Notes: generated by a model from the letters alone, not told the origin. Shown: positions 20,703 through 29,939, numbered from the stretch's first letter. The stretch: DNA of 64,000 nucleotides from Undibacterium pigrum (GCF_003201815.1 NZ_QJKB01000006.1:248001-312000); one strand, 5' to 3'. A program made the numbers and translations.

Positions 20703-21122
20703 TCACTTCCTCAAAGCATCCCTGATCTCACGCAATAACAACACATCTTCAGGCGTGACTTCTGGTGCAGGTTCCGGTGCTGGTTCTGCTTTTCTGAGGG
20801 CATTGACCAGTTTTACCATCTGGAAAATCACAAATGCCAGAATAACGAAGCTGACCGTGACCGTGATGAAATTACCGTAGGCGATGACGCCGCCGGCTTT
20901 TTTGGCTTCTGCCAGTACCAGGTGCGTGCCCTGACCATTCAGCGGGATATAGTAGTTGGAAAAATCCAGTCCGCCGACTATGCGCCCGATGATGGGCATG
21001 ACAATATCGCCCACCAGAGAATCAACGATTTTGCCAAATGCTGCACCGATGATGACGCCGACAGCCAGATCAACGACATTGCCCCGGCTGATAAAGGTTT
21101 TAAATTCGTGCAACATGCCCAT
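20703..21122 (-). CDS. mscL: Large-conductance mechanosensitive channel
   Basis: This is a 139-residue MscL. The first helix contains [37 protein letters not shown] and the second [22 protein letters not shown]. The C-terminal helix [18 protein letters not shown] is standard. It releases solutes on hypo-osmotic shock. A second Met two codons in could also be the start. It is convergent with the nif3-like gene across the REP pair. Confidence 0.96.
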   Translation of the reverse strand: MGMLHEFKTFISRGNVVDLAVGVIIGAAFGKIVDSLVGDIVMPIIGRIVGGLDFSNYYIPLNGQGTHLVLAEAKKAGGVIAYGNFITVTVSFVILAFVIFQMVKLVNALRKAEPAPEPAPEVTPEDVLLLREIRDALRK

Positions 21123-21534
21123 AGAAATTCTCCGGTTGAAAAGACTGAATGAAATACTGAAAAGAGGTGGTAAACAAGTGGTAAAGAGCTAATAAGCCCC
21201 CTGTTTTTGTGCAAAACACACTACAAAATGCATGTCCAAAATGTAAGTAGCCCGATTTTAATGCGCAAAGCAGATGAAAAGAAGACAGTTTTTTGTCAAT
21301 TTTCTTTTCTCTTGATGCAGGAATACTTATTATTGACCTTGATTTTGTGCTCAAAGTAAAGATCCAGCCAACCTGAAGATGCAATTCGGGCTTGAATTGT
21401 TGAAAAATGCCAGCAAGTTGGCGTTTCGGATATCTTTTTCTTTAAAACCATATCCGGGTCATTTATAATTTAAGGTTGCTAGAAGCTGGGTTTTTGCTTC
21501 ATCAAGTTTTGATTATTGACAGATTGGGGTTGGT
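21123..21534. other. Intergenic region between mscL and petABC
   Basis: This non-coding stretch of 412 bp separates divergent transcription units, so it should hold promoters for both mscL and petABC. A TATAAT -10 hexamer is at 21464-21469, about 65 bp before petA, with no good -35 partner. Open frames on the minus strand here (up to about 94 codons) lack any protein-like features. I see no RNA gene. Confidence 0.45.
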
Positions 21535-22149
21535 ATGAGTATCGAAAAGCAGGTCGATTCCGGCCGTCGCGGTTTGCTCGTCGCCACTTGCGCGGCGGGT
21601 GGTGTGGCTGGCTTGGCAACGGCAGGTGCGTTGGTAAGCACTTTCCAGCCGTCCGAGCGTGCCAAGGCAGCAGGTGCACCGGTAGAGGTGGACATCTCTG
21701 CCTTGAAACCAGGCGAGATGCAAACGACGGAATGGCGTGGTAAGCCCGTGTGGATTTTGAAACGCACACCAGAAATGATGGACAGTCTGAAAAAGACTGA
21801 AGACAAGGTTGCTGATCCAAAATCGGAAAAACCTTACACCATGGCGATGCCAGAATATTGTGACAAGCAAACCCGTTCGCGCAAAGAGCATAGCGACATC
21901 CTGGTAACGGTTGGTATCTGTTCCCATCTGGGCTGCTCTCCAAGTTCCAAGTTCCAGTCTGGCGCGCAGCCATCCTTGCCGGATGACTGGAATGGTGGCT
22001 TCCTCTGCCCGTGCCATGGTTCGACTTTCGATCTGGCTGGCCGCGTATATAAGAACAAACCAGCCCCACAAAATCTGGATGTGCCCCCTCATATGTTTTT
22101 GTCGGATACCAAAATCATCATCGGTAAAGATGAGAAAGGCGAGGCCTGA
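21535..22149 (+). CDS. petA: Ubiquinol-cytochrome c reductase, Rieske iron-sulfur subunit
   Basis: This is the Rieske subunit of the bc1 complex, about 204 residues. The N-terminus has a twin-arginine motif (SGRRGLLV, Arg11-Arg12) before a hydrophobic anchor, consistent with export by the Tat system encoded 4 kb upstream. The [2Fe-2S] ligands are in ICSHLGCSPS and FLCPCHGSTFD. It accepts electrons from ubiquinol and passes them to cytochrome c1. petB starts 2 bp after its stop. Confidence 0.96.
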   Translation: MSIEKQVDSGRRGLLVATCAAGGVAGLATAGALVSTFQPSERAKAAGAPVEVDISALKPGEMQTTEWRGKPVWILKRTPEMMDSLKKTEDKVADPKSEKPYTMAMPEYCDKQTRSRKEHSDILVTVGICSHLGCSPSSKFQSGAQPSLPDDWNGGFLCPCHGSTFDLAGRVYKNKPAPQNLDVPPHMFLSDTKIIIGKDEKGEA

Positions 22150-22151
22150 TC

Positions 22152-23561
22152 ATGGCATTTGTTGAGAAAAAACTCCCGGCGGACGCTCCTGTCGTGGATA
22201 AGGCCTTGAACTGGGTTGACTCCCGTTTTCCGCTGACCAAGCTGTGGAATGATCAATGGGGCAAGTATTACGCGCCAAAGAACTTCAACTTCTGGTACAT
22301 CTTTGGTTCCCTGGCGATGCTGGTGCTGGTTATCCAGATCGTTACCGGTATTTTCCTGGTCATGCATTACAAACCAGATGCGAATCTGGCGTTTGCATCG
22401 GTTGAATACATCATGCGTGATGTGCCATGGGGTTGGCTGGTGCGCTATATGCACTCAACCGGCGCTTCTGCTTTCTTCATTGTGGTCTATTTGCATATGA
22501 CCCGTGCCTTCCTGTACGGTTCTTATCGCAAGCCACGTGAACTGATCTGGTTGTTTGGTTTTGCGATTTTCCTGTGCCTGATGGCCGAAGCCTTCTTCGG
22601 TTACCTGCTGCCATGGGGTCAGATGTCTTACTGGGGTGCTCAGGTTATTGTTAACCTGTTTGGTGCCATTCCTTTCATCGGCCCTGATCTGTCTCTGTGG
22701 ATCCGTGGTGACTATGTCGTGTCTGACGCAACATTGAACCGCTTCTTCTCCTTCCACGTGATCGCTATCCCTCTGGTCCTGCTGGGTCTGGTAGCTGCTC
22801 ACTTGATCGCCTTGCATGAAGTGGGTTCCAATAACCCTGACGGCATAGAAATCAAGGACAACATCGGTCCTGACGGTCACCCTGTTGATGGCGTGCCTTC
22901 TCACCCTTATTACACTTTCCACGATATTTTTGGCGTGACTGTGTTCCTGACCATCTTCAGTGCCGTGGTTTTCTTTGCACCGGAAATGGGTGGTTACTTC
23001 CTTGAGTACAACAACTTTATCCCGGCTGATTCACTGAAAACGCCTCCGCATATTGCTCCAACCTGGTATTTCACGCCTTTCTACTCGATTCTGCGTGCGA
23101 CTACTTCCGAGTTCCTGTTTGTCGTGCAAGCCGGTGCTGTAGCTTATGTTGCACTGATCTGGCTGACTACGAAGTTGCCACAATTGCTGAAGATTGCCAT
23201 TGCAGCAATTGCACTGGTTGCTATCGCGGGCATGATGCCAGGTGCACTGGATGCGAAATTCTGGGGTGTGGTATTGTTCGGCGGTTCTGTCATGATCCTG
23301 GCCCTGTTGCCATGGCTGGACGTTTCTCCGGTTAAATCGATACGTTACCGTCCTGACTGGCACAAGTATGTGTACATCGTCTTCGGTATTGCCTTCGTTA
23401 CCCTGGGTTACCTCGGTGTACAGGCACCATCTCCGATCGGTGAGCGTGTTTCCCAAGTTTGTGCAGTCATCTACTTCGGCTTCTTCATGCTGATGCCATG
23501 GTGGAGTGCAATGGGAACATTCAAGCCCGTGCCTAAGCGCGTTACATTTGCAGCGCACTGA
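22152..23561 (+). CDS. petB: Ubiquinol-cytochrome c reductase, cytochrome b
   Basis: This multi-helix membrane subunit of 469 residues carries two b hemes. The heme histidines appear in RYMHSTGAS and YLHMTRA (helix B) and SFHVIAIP and AAHLIALHEVG (helix D). The Qo-site motif, PEWY in mitochondria, reads APTWYFTPFYSILRA here, so the acidic residue is replaced by Thr. The C-terminus adds further hydrophobic helices beyond the eight-helix core, common in this class. It is in operon with petA and petC. Confidence 0.96.
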   Translation: MAFVEKKLPADAPVVDKALNWVDSRFPLTKLWNDQWGKYYAPKNFNFWYIFGSLAMLVLVIQIVTGIFLVMHYKPDANLAFASVEYIMRDVPWGWLVRYMHSTGASAFFIVVYLHMTRAFLYGSYRKPRELIWLFGFAIFLCLMAEAFFGYLLPWGQMSYWGAQVIVNLFGAIPFIGPDLSLWIRGDYVVSDATLNRFFSFHVIAIPLVLLGLVAAHLIALHEVGSNNPDGIEIKDNIGPDGHPVDGVPSHPYYTFHDIFGVTVFLTIFSAVVFFAPEMGGYFLEYNNFIPADSLKTPPHIAPTWYFTPFYSILRATTSEFLFVVQAGAVAYVALIWLTTKLPQLLKIAIAAIALVAIAGMMPGALDAKFWGVVLFGGSVMILALLPWLDVSPVKSIRYRPDWHKYVYIVFGIAFVTLGYLGVQAPSPIGERVSQVCAVIYFGFFMLMPWWSAMGTFKPVPKRVTFAAH

Positions 23562-23583
23562 GAAATAGCGAGGAAGAACAAGC

Positions 23584-24348
23584 ATGAAATTACTTAAAAA
23601 ACTGATCGCTGTGCTGGCATTTGCTCCTGCCATGGTACTGGCAAGTGGCGGTACTTTCCCACTGGACCACGCACCTGATCGTTCTACTGATATGGCAGCA
23701 TTGCAAAACGGCGCCAAGTTGTTCGTCAACTATTGCCTGAACTGCCACTCTGCTTCGGCCATGCGTTACAACCGTTTGAAAGATATCGGTTTGACAGATG
23801 ACCAGATCAAGCAAAACCTGCTGTTCACTGGTGAAAAGGTCGGCGATCTGATGAAGACGACCATGTCAGCCAAGGATGCCAAGGAATGGTTTGGCGCAGT
23901 TCCACCTGATTTGTCTGTGATTGCCCGTGCCAAAGCTTCTGGGGATGGCACTGGTGCTGACTGGATTTACACTTATCTGCGTACTTACTACAAAGATGAT
24001 TCCCGTCCTACCGGCTGGAATAACAAAGTGTTTCCTAACGTAGGCATGCCACATGTACTGTGGGAGTTGCAAGGTGTACAAGCTGAAAAAGTAGTGGAAG
24101 AAAAAGATCCGCATGATCCATCCAAAACTACGCATAAGTTTGTTGGTTTTGAGCAGCTGAAGCCAGGCACATTGAGTAAGATAGAATATGACAATGCTGT
24201 TGGTGACCTGGTTGCCTACATGCAGTGGATGGGTGAGCCAGCACAAAGCACACGCAAACGCCTGGGTGTCTGGGTCTTGCTGTTCCTGGCGACTCTGGCA
24301 ACACTGGCATGGCGTTTGAACGCGTCCTACTGGAAAGAAGTAAAATAA
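23584..24348 (+). CDS. petC: Ubiquinol-cytochrome c reductase, cytochrome c1
   Basis: This is the c-type heme subunit of complex III, 254 residues. It has a signal peptide (MKLLKKLIAVLAFAPAMVLA), the heme-attachment motif CLNCH and a C-terminal membrane anchor (LGVWVLLFLATLATLAWRL). The sixth-ligand Met is likely in VGMPHVLWELQG. AGGAAG lies before the start. It closes the petABC operon. Confidence 0.95.
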   Translation: MKLLKKLIAVLAFAPAMVLASGGTFPLDHAPDRSTDMAALQNGAKLFVNYCLNCHSASAMRYNRLKDIGLTDDQIKQNLLFTGEKVGDLMKTTMSAKDAKEWFGAVPPDLSVIARAKASGDGTGADWIYTYLRTYYKDDSRPTGWNNKVFPNVGMPHVLWELQGVQAEKVVEEKDPHDPSKTTHKFVGFEQLKPGTLSKIEYDNAVGDLVAYMQWMGEPAQSTRKRLGVWVLLFLATLATLAWRLNASYWKEVK

Positions 24349-24403
24349 ATGTAAGGTTTCCGGCTTGCGCTATTCATAGCACGGGCCAGGAATTTTTTGA
24401 GAT

Positions 24404-24432
24404 CGTCCGTTTTTCTCCGTCGTAGACGGACG
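24404..24432 (+). other. Hairpin between petC and sspA
   Basis: CGTCCGT (24404-24410) pairs with ACGGACG (24426-24432) around a 15-nt loop. It lacks a T-run, so it is only a possible terminator or processing site for the pet transcript. The rest of the 151-bp gap shows no other clear feature. Confidence 0.35.
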
Positions 24433-24499
24433 TGTAATCCCTGGGGTGAGGTGCGCAAAACTGGCTCCTCGCCCTGATTGTTTCTAAGGAACTATAAAA

Positions 24500-25111
24500 A
24501 TGATGGTTCTCTACTCGGGTACAACCTGCCCATTTTCTCAACGTTGCCGCCTGGTTTTGTTTGAAAAAGGCATGGATTTTGAAATCCGCGATGTTGATCT
24601 GTTTAATAAGCCTGAAGATATCTCGACCATGAATCCTTATGGTCAGGTGCCTATTCTGGTTGAACGTGAATTGATATTGTATGAATCCAATATCATCAAC
24701 GAATACATAGATGAACGCTTCCCGCATCCGCAACTGATGCCGGCAGACCCGCTGCAGCGCGCCCGCGCACGTCTGATGTTATTCAATTTTGAAAAAGAAT
24801 TATTCATCCACGTCCATACTCTGGAAAATGACAAGAACACCGCGTCAGCCAAAGTACAGGACAAGGCCCGCGCAGAAATCCGCGACCGCCTGACTCAGCT
24901 TGCACCTTTGTTCGTCAAGAACAAATACATGCTGGGTGATGAGTTCTCCATGCTGGATGTGGCTGTCGCCCCATTGCTGTGGCGCCTCGATCACTACGGT
25001 ATAGAATTGTCGAAGACAGCAGCTCCTTTGATGAAATATGCAGAACGTATTTTCTCCCGTCCTGCCTACATCGAAGCACTGACACCTTCTGAAAAAGTCA
25101 TGCGCAGATAA
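24500..25111 (+). CDS. sspA: Stringent starvation protein A (GST-fold RNA polymerase-associated)
   Basis: This GST-fold protein of 203 residues has the N-terminal thioredoxin-like domain YSGTTCPFSQRCRLVLFEKGMDFEIRDVDL and the helical domain ending in RIFSRPAYIEALTPSEK. SspA binds RNA polymerase during starvation and has no confirmed GST activity. Its place after petABC and before sspB is standard in beta- and gamma-proteobacteria. Confidence 0.93.
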   Translation: MMVLYSGTTCPFSQRCRLVLFEKGMDFEIRDVDLFNKPEDISTMNPYGQVPILVERELILYESNIINEYIDERFPHPQLMPADPLQRARARLMLFNFEKELFIHVHTLENDKNTASAKVQDKARAEIRDRLTQLAPLFVKNKYMLGDEFSMLDVAVAPLLWRLDHYGIELSKTAAPLMKYAERIFSRPAYIEALTPSEKVMRR

Positions 25112-25133
25112 GCAAGACTTTTAAGGATAAGAT

Positions 25134-25167
25134 AACAAGGCTGATGCATATCAGCCTTGTTGTTTTT
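25134..25167 (+). terminator. Rho-independent terminator after sspA
   Basis: AACAAGGCTGA (25134-25144) pairs perfectly with TCAGCCTTGTT (25151-25161) around TGCATA. TGTTTTT follows. It separates sspA from sspB. Confidence 0.88.
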
Positions 25168-25286
25168 GGGCACTACGCCTATGCTTGAAGCAGGCCTGAT
25201 AGCGTTTATTACGGCATTTCCTTGTTGCACACGTAGTTGTAAACTTAGCGCAGCTCTTAAAGTACATTTTCACCGATTGTATAACC

Positions 25287-25778
25287 ATGCAAGAAATATC
25301 CACCAAACCTTATTTTATGCGTGCCATCTATGAATGGTGCACTGACAATGGCTTCACCCCTTACATGGCGGTCAAGGTCAATCATGCTGCCCGTGTCCCC
25401 ATGGAATTCGTCCGGAATGGTGAAATCGTACTCAACATCAGTTTCGGTGCAACCAGCGGCCTGAAGATGGACAATGATGCCGTGGCCTTCAAAGCCCGCT
25501 TTGGTGGCGTCTCCCGCGAAATCTATGTGCCAGTAGAAAATGTACTGGCAGTCTACGCCAGTGAAAACGGTCAGGGTATGGCTTTTGAAGTCGATCTCAG
25601 CGAAGCTGAAGAAGAAAATGAAGAAGTCGCCGCAGAAGTTGAAGAAAATACCAAGCCCGTGCTGGGCCTGGCATCTGTAAAAAGTACGCCCGCCCCAGTA
25701 GAAAATCAGGTTTCTACAGATGAAATAAAAAAATCTGAAAAAAAATCAGAAAAGCCCTCGCTAAAAATAATAAAGTAG
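25287..25778 (+). CDS. sspB: SspB, ClpXP protease specificity-enhancing factor
   Basis: This adaptor delivers ssrA-tagged proteins to ClpXP. In 163 residues the folded N-terminal domain shows KPYFMRAIYEWCTDNGFTPYM and VLNISFGATSGLKMDNDAVAFKARFGG. A long acidic and lysine-rich linker then leads to the ClpX-binding tail (PSLKIIK). AT-rich DNA with a possible own promoter precedes it. Confidence 0.94.
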   Translation: MQEISTKPYFMRAIYEWCTDNGFTPYMAVKVNHAARVPMEFVRNGEIVLNISFGATSGLKMDNDAVAFKARFGGVSREIYVPVENVLAVYASENGQGMAFEVDLSEAEEENEEVAAEVEENTKPVLGLASVKSTPAPVENQVSTDEIKKSEKKSEKPSLKIIK

Positions 25779-25836
25779 CCTATAATCTTGGTCTTCGGGA
25801 ATGCAACGGCAACGAAGCAAAAACGAAAAAAGTTTC

Positions 25837-25912
25837 GCCGACTTAGCTCATTTGGTAGAGCAGTTGACTTGTAATCATCAGGTGGCCAGTTCGATTCCGG
25901 CAGTCGGCACCA
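25837..25912 (+). tRNA. tRNA-Thr (anticodon TGT)
   Basis: This is a 76-nt cloverleaf with an encoded CCA end. The acceptor GCCGACT (25837-25843) pairs with AGTCGGC (25902-25908). The D-arm GCTC…GAGC, anticodon loop CTTGTAA with TGT, and T-loop TTCGATT are visible. The anticodon stem GTTGA/TCATC has one U-U mismatch and the T stem GCCAG/CCGGC has one A-C mismatch by eye. Confidence 0.92.
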
Positions 25913-25916
25913 AATT

Positions 25917-25953
25917 AAAAACCCATCGTTAGCAATAACGGTGGGTTTTTTCT
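25917..25953 (+). terminator. Rho-independent terminator after tRNA-Thr
   Basis: AAAACCCA plus CGTTA pair with TAACG plus TGGGTTTT around a small loop, ending in a run of six T. It lies 4 bp past the tRNA CCA end. Confidence 0.85.
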
Positions 25954-26054
25954 TTATACCTTCAGATTTCTGCATCCTCCCCTGCGGCATGGTATTTCTC
26001 CCACCGTCAGAACTTGTTAAGCTTTTATTTCCCGTAAAAGTCTGGACAGCGCAT

Positions 26055-26453
26055 ATGGCCTTCACCTTAGATGAAAAATTTATAGAGTTGGCAGAGGCCG
26101 AACTGGGTATACGTTTCCCCGATTCATTTCGCAACAGGATGATGCAGAGGAATGGCGGCTCCATTGAGATTTTTGAGGATGTTTTCGACTTACATCCTTT
26201 TTATGACACTACAGATAAAAGAAGACTCAAGAGTAGCTGTAATAGCATCGTCCATGAAACGCAGACAGCCAGGCAGCATTATGGCTTGCCCGATGATCTG
26301 ATATTGATAGCACGCAATGGTGGTGGCGATAGCTTGTGCTTTCAAATTCTGAAGAATGGCGAACTCGACCAGCATGTCTATCTGCACAGACACGATGTGG
26401 ATGAATTGCAGCCAGTCGCGGCAGAGTTCAGTGCAATGCCTGTTACCACCTGA
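26055..26453 (+). CDS. SMI1/KNR4-like (SUKH) protein
   Basis: This 132-residue protein has the SUKH-type outline. The N-terminal helix FIELAEAELGIRFPDSFRNRMMQRNGG is the classic start of SMI1/KNR4 domains. The middle reads YGLPDDLILIARNGGGDSLCFQI, and an acidic/His-rich region (HVYLHRHDVDELQPVA) follows. Bacterial members often neutralise polymorphic toxins. No toxin gene is adjacent, so it is either an orphan immunity protein or a housekeeping SUKH protein. ATG 26055 is chosen because the domain starts there; a longer frame from 25941 begins inside the terminator region. Confidence 0.75.
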   Translation: MAFTLDEKFIELAEAELGIRFPDSFRNRMMQRNGGSIEIFEDVFDLHPFYDTTDKRRLKSSCNSIVHETQTARQHYGLPDDLILIARNGGGDSLCFQILKNGELDQHVYLHRHDVDELQPVAAEFSAMPVTT

Positions 26454-26750
26454 AAGTTTTTTCGATTCAAGCCGGTCCGGCTTACTCCTGCCAGATTTTG
26501 TTTCAATAAACGGCAAGCGACATTATTTGGCGATGCCAGATTTTTCTGGTATTCTCATTTTGTTAATTATTGAAATTGCATTAAAAAATCGTTGAAATTG
26601 ATGTGACAGCAGCCATGGTCAGTAAAAAAACTGGCATGTAGCTGTATGCATCAAAGAAAGACCTGACATAAGCATTAATAGATCTGCCGACAGTGAAACT
26701 TGCTGGTGAATTTGCATTCATCCACATACGCATCTGATTGGAGTCGAAAA

Positions 26751-28751
26751 ATGACACGCCTCAAGTCGGTAGGTTTAATTGGTCTGGGCTTGCTCCTGAT
26801 CAGCCTGGTTACCATGGCGGCCTGGCTTAGCCAGAACAGCTATCTGGTGAAGATATTTTCCAGCAGCACCGCAATGGTATTTCCTACCGCCTTTTGTTTT
26901 TTCCTGGCTGGCCTGGCTTTCCTGTTGCCTCTCTATTTTTCCCCGCGTACCTCCTTGATACGCAATATTGCAGGAATTTTGATCGTCATCATCGCAGGTC
27001 TGATGCTGATAGAAAATCTTTTCAATGTCAGTCTGGGCATAGATCTGGCTGCGGTACACCGCTGGTATAGTGATCTTAATCCCTCGCCTGGCCGCATGGC
27101 GCCCAATACCGCCCTGGCCTTCCTGGCCGGCGGTGCAGGTCTGCTGCGTACTTCTGATAATCAGTTCTATATCAAGCCACGTACCGTGGCAGCGGTGATG
27201 CTGACCATCAGTGTGCTGGGCATGGTCGGTTATATGCTCTTGCTGGATCTGGCTTACACCTGGTATGGTTTCCCGCGCATGGCATTCATGACGGGCTTTT
27301 CCATGAGCATGTTTGCCTGTGCCCTGATGCTGGAAAGACCAGAAATGAATTCCCTCGCAAAAGGCGAGTCAAATCTGTATGTCTTCCTTGGTGTGGCTGT
27401 GACTGTGCTGGTGACCACCATGTTTGTATCCTATGGTAGTTTGCGGGCGCAGGATGCGCGCAATACCTGGGTAGAGCATACCTATGAAGTGAAAATCATT
27501 TCTGATGAAATGGCTGGCTATCTGGCAAGGGCAGGCACGGCTAACGAGCGGCATGAACTTGATGATATGGCTGGCAATATACAGATCAAGATGGCGGAGT
27601 TGAAACAGGCCATCAGCGACAATGTCCTGCAGCGTGACAGACTCGCTAATCTGGAAAAACTGTTACCTGGCGCGCTGGATACTGCCAGGCAGGCCCTGGC
27701 AGCCAATGCTGAAGCTGGCACGGCAAAAACCAGGGTAGGCATGGCCTTCAGTCCCCTGATACAAATCATGCAGCAATTCAGGAATACAGAAAATCAATTG
27801 CTGCAGCAAAGAAAGCAAGAGTCAGAACAAAGCACCTCCAGTACCACCATGGTCATCATCCTCGGCAATATGCTGGGCTTCGCTATGCTGCTGTACGCTT
27901 TTTGGCTATTGAAAAGATTGAATGCGCAGCGTTCAGAACTGGAGCTGGCATTGCAGCAAGCCAATCTTGACCTGGAGTTGAAGGTAGAAGAAAGAACCAG
28001 TGAGCTGGGCAAGCTGAACCAGGATTTGAGTGGCTTTAATGCCTCGCTGGAGCAGCGTGTTGCCGAGCGTACCGCAGACCTGGAAAGTTTCAGTTATTCC
28101 GTCTCCCATGATTTGCGAGCACCCTTGCGAGCTATCGATGGTTTTGGCCGCATGCTGGAAGAAGACTATGGCAACAAACTCGATGCTGATGCACTGCGCT
28201 ATCTTTCTGTCATCCGTAAAAATAGCCAGCGCATGGGTATTTTGATAGATGACTTACTGGCCTTCTCACGTCTGGGCCGGCAAGAAGTGCATAAATACAA
28301 TCTGGATATGACCGCACTGGTCAGGGAAGTCATACAAGAGTCATTGCAACAGGTAGAAAAAGTGCCGGAAATAAAACTCGAAGAGTTGCCAGCAGCACAG
28401 GCAGACCGTGCCTTGCTGAAGCAGGCATGGCTGAATCTGATTTCAAACGCCATCAAGTACAGTAGCAAGAGTGATAATCCCTCGGTGCAGATCAGCGGTT
28501 CCGTTGATGGCGATCATATCGTCTATAGCGTCAAAGACAATGGCGTCGGTTTCAATATGGAATATTACGATAAATTATTTGGCGTATTCCAGCGCTTGCA
28601 CCATGCCAGCGACTTCAAGGGGACAGGAGTGGGGCTGGCGATCACACAAAGGGTCTTGACACGTCATGGCGGGCGCATCTGGGCGCAGTCCAGTGTCAAC
28701 GAGGGCGCCAGTTTCTTTTTTTCATTACCGGTAGGAGAGCAGAATGGATGA
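26751..28751 (+). CDS. Membrane sensor histidine kinase with CHASE3-like domain
   Basis: This is a 666-residue kinase. The first 220 residues hold about six hydrophobic segments. A CHASE3-like periplasmic helical domain follows (near ARNTWVEHTYEVKIISDEMAGYLARAG), then another membrane helix, a coiled coil (SELELALQQANLDLELKVEERTSELG region), HisKA with VSHDLRAPLRAIDGFG (phospho-His) and HATPase_c with NLISNAIKYS, DNGVGF and GTGVGLAI. This build resembles phytochrome-type/CHASE3 kinases. ATG 26751 has GGAG 7 bp upstream; a start at 26700 lacks this. It overlaps the next receiver gene by 8 bp. Confidence 0.9.
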   Translation: MTRLKSVGLIGLGLLLISLVTMAAWLSQNSYLVKIFSSSTAMVFPTAFCFFLAGLAFLLPLYFSPRTSLIRNIAGILIVIIAGLMLIENLFNVSLGIDLAAVHRWYSDLNPSPGRMAPNTALAFLAGGAGLLRTSDNQFYIKPRTVAAVMLTISVLGMVGYMLLLDLAYTWYGFPRMAFMTGFSMSMFACALMLERPEMNSLAKGESNLYVFLGVAVTVLVTTMFVSYGSLRAQDARNTWVEHTYEVKIISDEMAGYLARAGTANERHELDDMAGNIQIKMAELKQAISDNVLQRDRLANLEKLLPGALDTARQALAANAEAGTAKTRVGMAFSPLIQIMQQFRNTENQLLQQRKQESEQSTSSTTMVIILGNMLGFAMLLYAFWLLKRLNAQRSELELALQQANLDLELKVEERTSELGKLNQDLSGFNASLEQRVAERTADLESFSYSVSHDLRAPLRAIDGFGRMLEEDYGNKLDADALRYLSVIRKNSQRMGILIDDLLAFSRLGRQEVHKYNLDMTALVREVIQESLQQVEKVPEIKLEELPAAQADRALLKQAWLNLISNAIKYSSKSDNPSVQISGSVDGDHIVYSVKDNGVGFNMEYYDKLFGVFQRLHHASDFKGTGVGLAITQRVLTRHGGRIWAQSSVNEGASFFFSLPVGEQNG

Positions 28752-29184
28752 CATCGATGCAGCAGAAATCCTGCTGGTGGAAGATAGCGAAGATGACGCA
28801 GAAATGACCATGCGCGCATTGAGGAAGCATAATTTTGGCAATAAGCTGACCTGGGTAAAAGATGGTGCAGAAGCACTGGACTTTCTGTTTTGCGCCGGAG
28901 GCTATAGCAGGAGGCAGACAGGTAATCCCAAACTGGTTTTGCTGGATGTCAAAATGCCCAAGATGGATGGCATAGAAGTGTTGAAACACCTGAAGGCAAA
29001 TGATAAGACCAAGTCGATACCGGTCGTTATCCTGACTTCTTCGGCAGAATGCACCGACGTCACCGAAAGCTACAAGCTGGGGGTTAATAGCTACCTGGTC
29101 AAACCCGTGGACTTTGATGCCTTCATGAATGTCGTGGCCCAGGTTGGCTTGTACTGGACGGTCACCAATAAGGCACCCAACTGA
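28744..29184 (+). CDS. Single-domain response regulator (Rcp1-like)
   Basis: This stand-alone receiver of 146 residues has the acidic pocket VEDSEDDAE (Glu13, Asp14), phospho-acceptor Asp68 in LVLLDVKMPKMDG, Thr98 in VILTSS and Lys120 in YLVKPVDF. The extra insert after the second helix (FLFCAGGYSRRQTGNP) is typical of cyanobacterial Rcp1-type regulators that partner phytochrome-like kinases. With no output domain it probably passes phosphate on or binds a target. The 8-bp overlap with the kinase marks it as its partner. Confidence 0.9.
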   Translation: MDDIDAAEILLVEDSEDDAEMTMRALRKHNFGNKLTWVKDGAEALDFLFCAGGYSRRQTGNPKLVLLDVKMPKMDGIEVLKHLKANDKTKSIPVVILTSSAECTDVTESYKLGVNSYLVKPVDFDAFMNVVAQVGLYWTVTNKAPN

Positions 29185-29285
29185 GCACCCATCCCCATCC
29201 TGAAATAAGTGAGCTGAAGGGGAGGGAGTGCGGTATTCAACTTCCTCCAGCCTTAGCCACAGTTTCAGTATCAATATCAATAAGC

Positions 29286-29939
29286 TTATTTTTCTGCCGT
29301 GGTCAGCCCCACGCGTATTGCATAGCGTACCAGGCCGGGCACATCATGGATATCCAGACGGTCCATCAGTTGTGCCCTGTGGGTTTCTACCGTCTTGCCG
29401 CTGAGGTTAAGGCGGTAGGCGATTTCCTTGGTGTTGTCGCCCTCCGCAATCAATTGCAGTATCTGCCTTTGCCTGGGCGTCAATACTTCCATGTTCGTGC
29501 CTTTTTCAGCAACCTTGCGCATGTACTGATCCAGCGCCTGCGGTGACAGGAAAGAATCCAGATAGCGCTGGCCCTGCATCACCTGGCGTATCGCCCGTTC
29601 AAGCTCATAGGTGGCTGAGTCTTTCAAGAGATAACCGCTGGCACCTGCATTCAGGGCTTGCATCACATATTCTTCGCTGCTGTACATCGATAGCATGAGT
29701 AATTTGACGTCTGGGAAACGGGCGCGGAAATGGCGCACGGCTTCTATGCCATTCATGCCCTTCATGGCAATATCCAGTATGGCCAGGTCAGGCCTGTGGG
29801 CTTCTGCCTCTGCCAGCGCAGCGGCACCATCGGCCGCTTCTGCCACTACCTGCATGCCCGGCATGGTCTTGAGCAGGGAATGTATGCCACTACGTACCAG
29901 TGCATGGTCCTCAGCCAGTAAAACGCGTATGTTCATCAT
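29286..29939 (-). CDS. NarL/FixJ-type response regulator
   Basis: This is a two-domain regulator of 217 residues. The receiver has AEDHALVRSGI and phospho-acceptor Asp56 in LAILDIAMKGMNG. The LuxR-type helix-turn-helix reads LTPRQRQILQLIAEGDNTKEIAYRLNLSGKTVETHRAQLMDRL. It overlaps the upstream kinase gene by 4 bp and should be its output. Its target genes are unknown; the pilus operon starting at 31.7 kb is the nearest candidate. Confidence 0.92.
   Translation of the reverse strand: MMNIRVLLAEDHALVRSGIHSLLKTMPGMQVVAEAADGAAALAEAEAHRPDLAILDIAMKGMNGIEAVRHFRARFPDVKLLMLSMYSSEEYVMQALNAGASGYLLKDSATYELERAIRQVMQGQRYLDSFLSPQALDQYMRKVAEKGTNMEVLTPRQRQILQLIAEGDNTKEIAYRLNLSGKTVETHRAQLMDRLDIHDVPGLVRYAIRVGLTTAEK

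Noticed and set aside
21100..21384. A minus-strand frame upstream of mscL
   Set aside because: Low-complexity, AT-rich sequence partly overlapping mscL, with no homology-like features or ribosome site.
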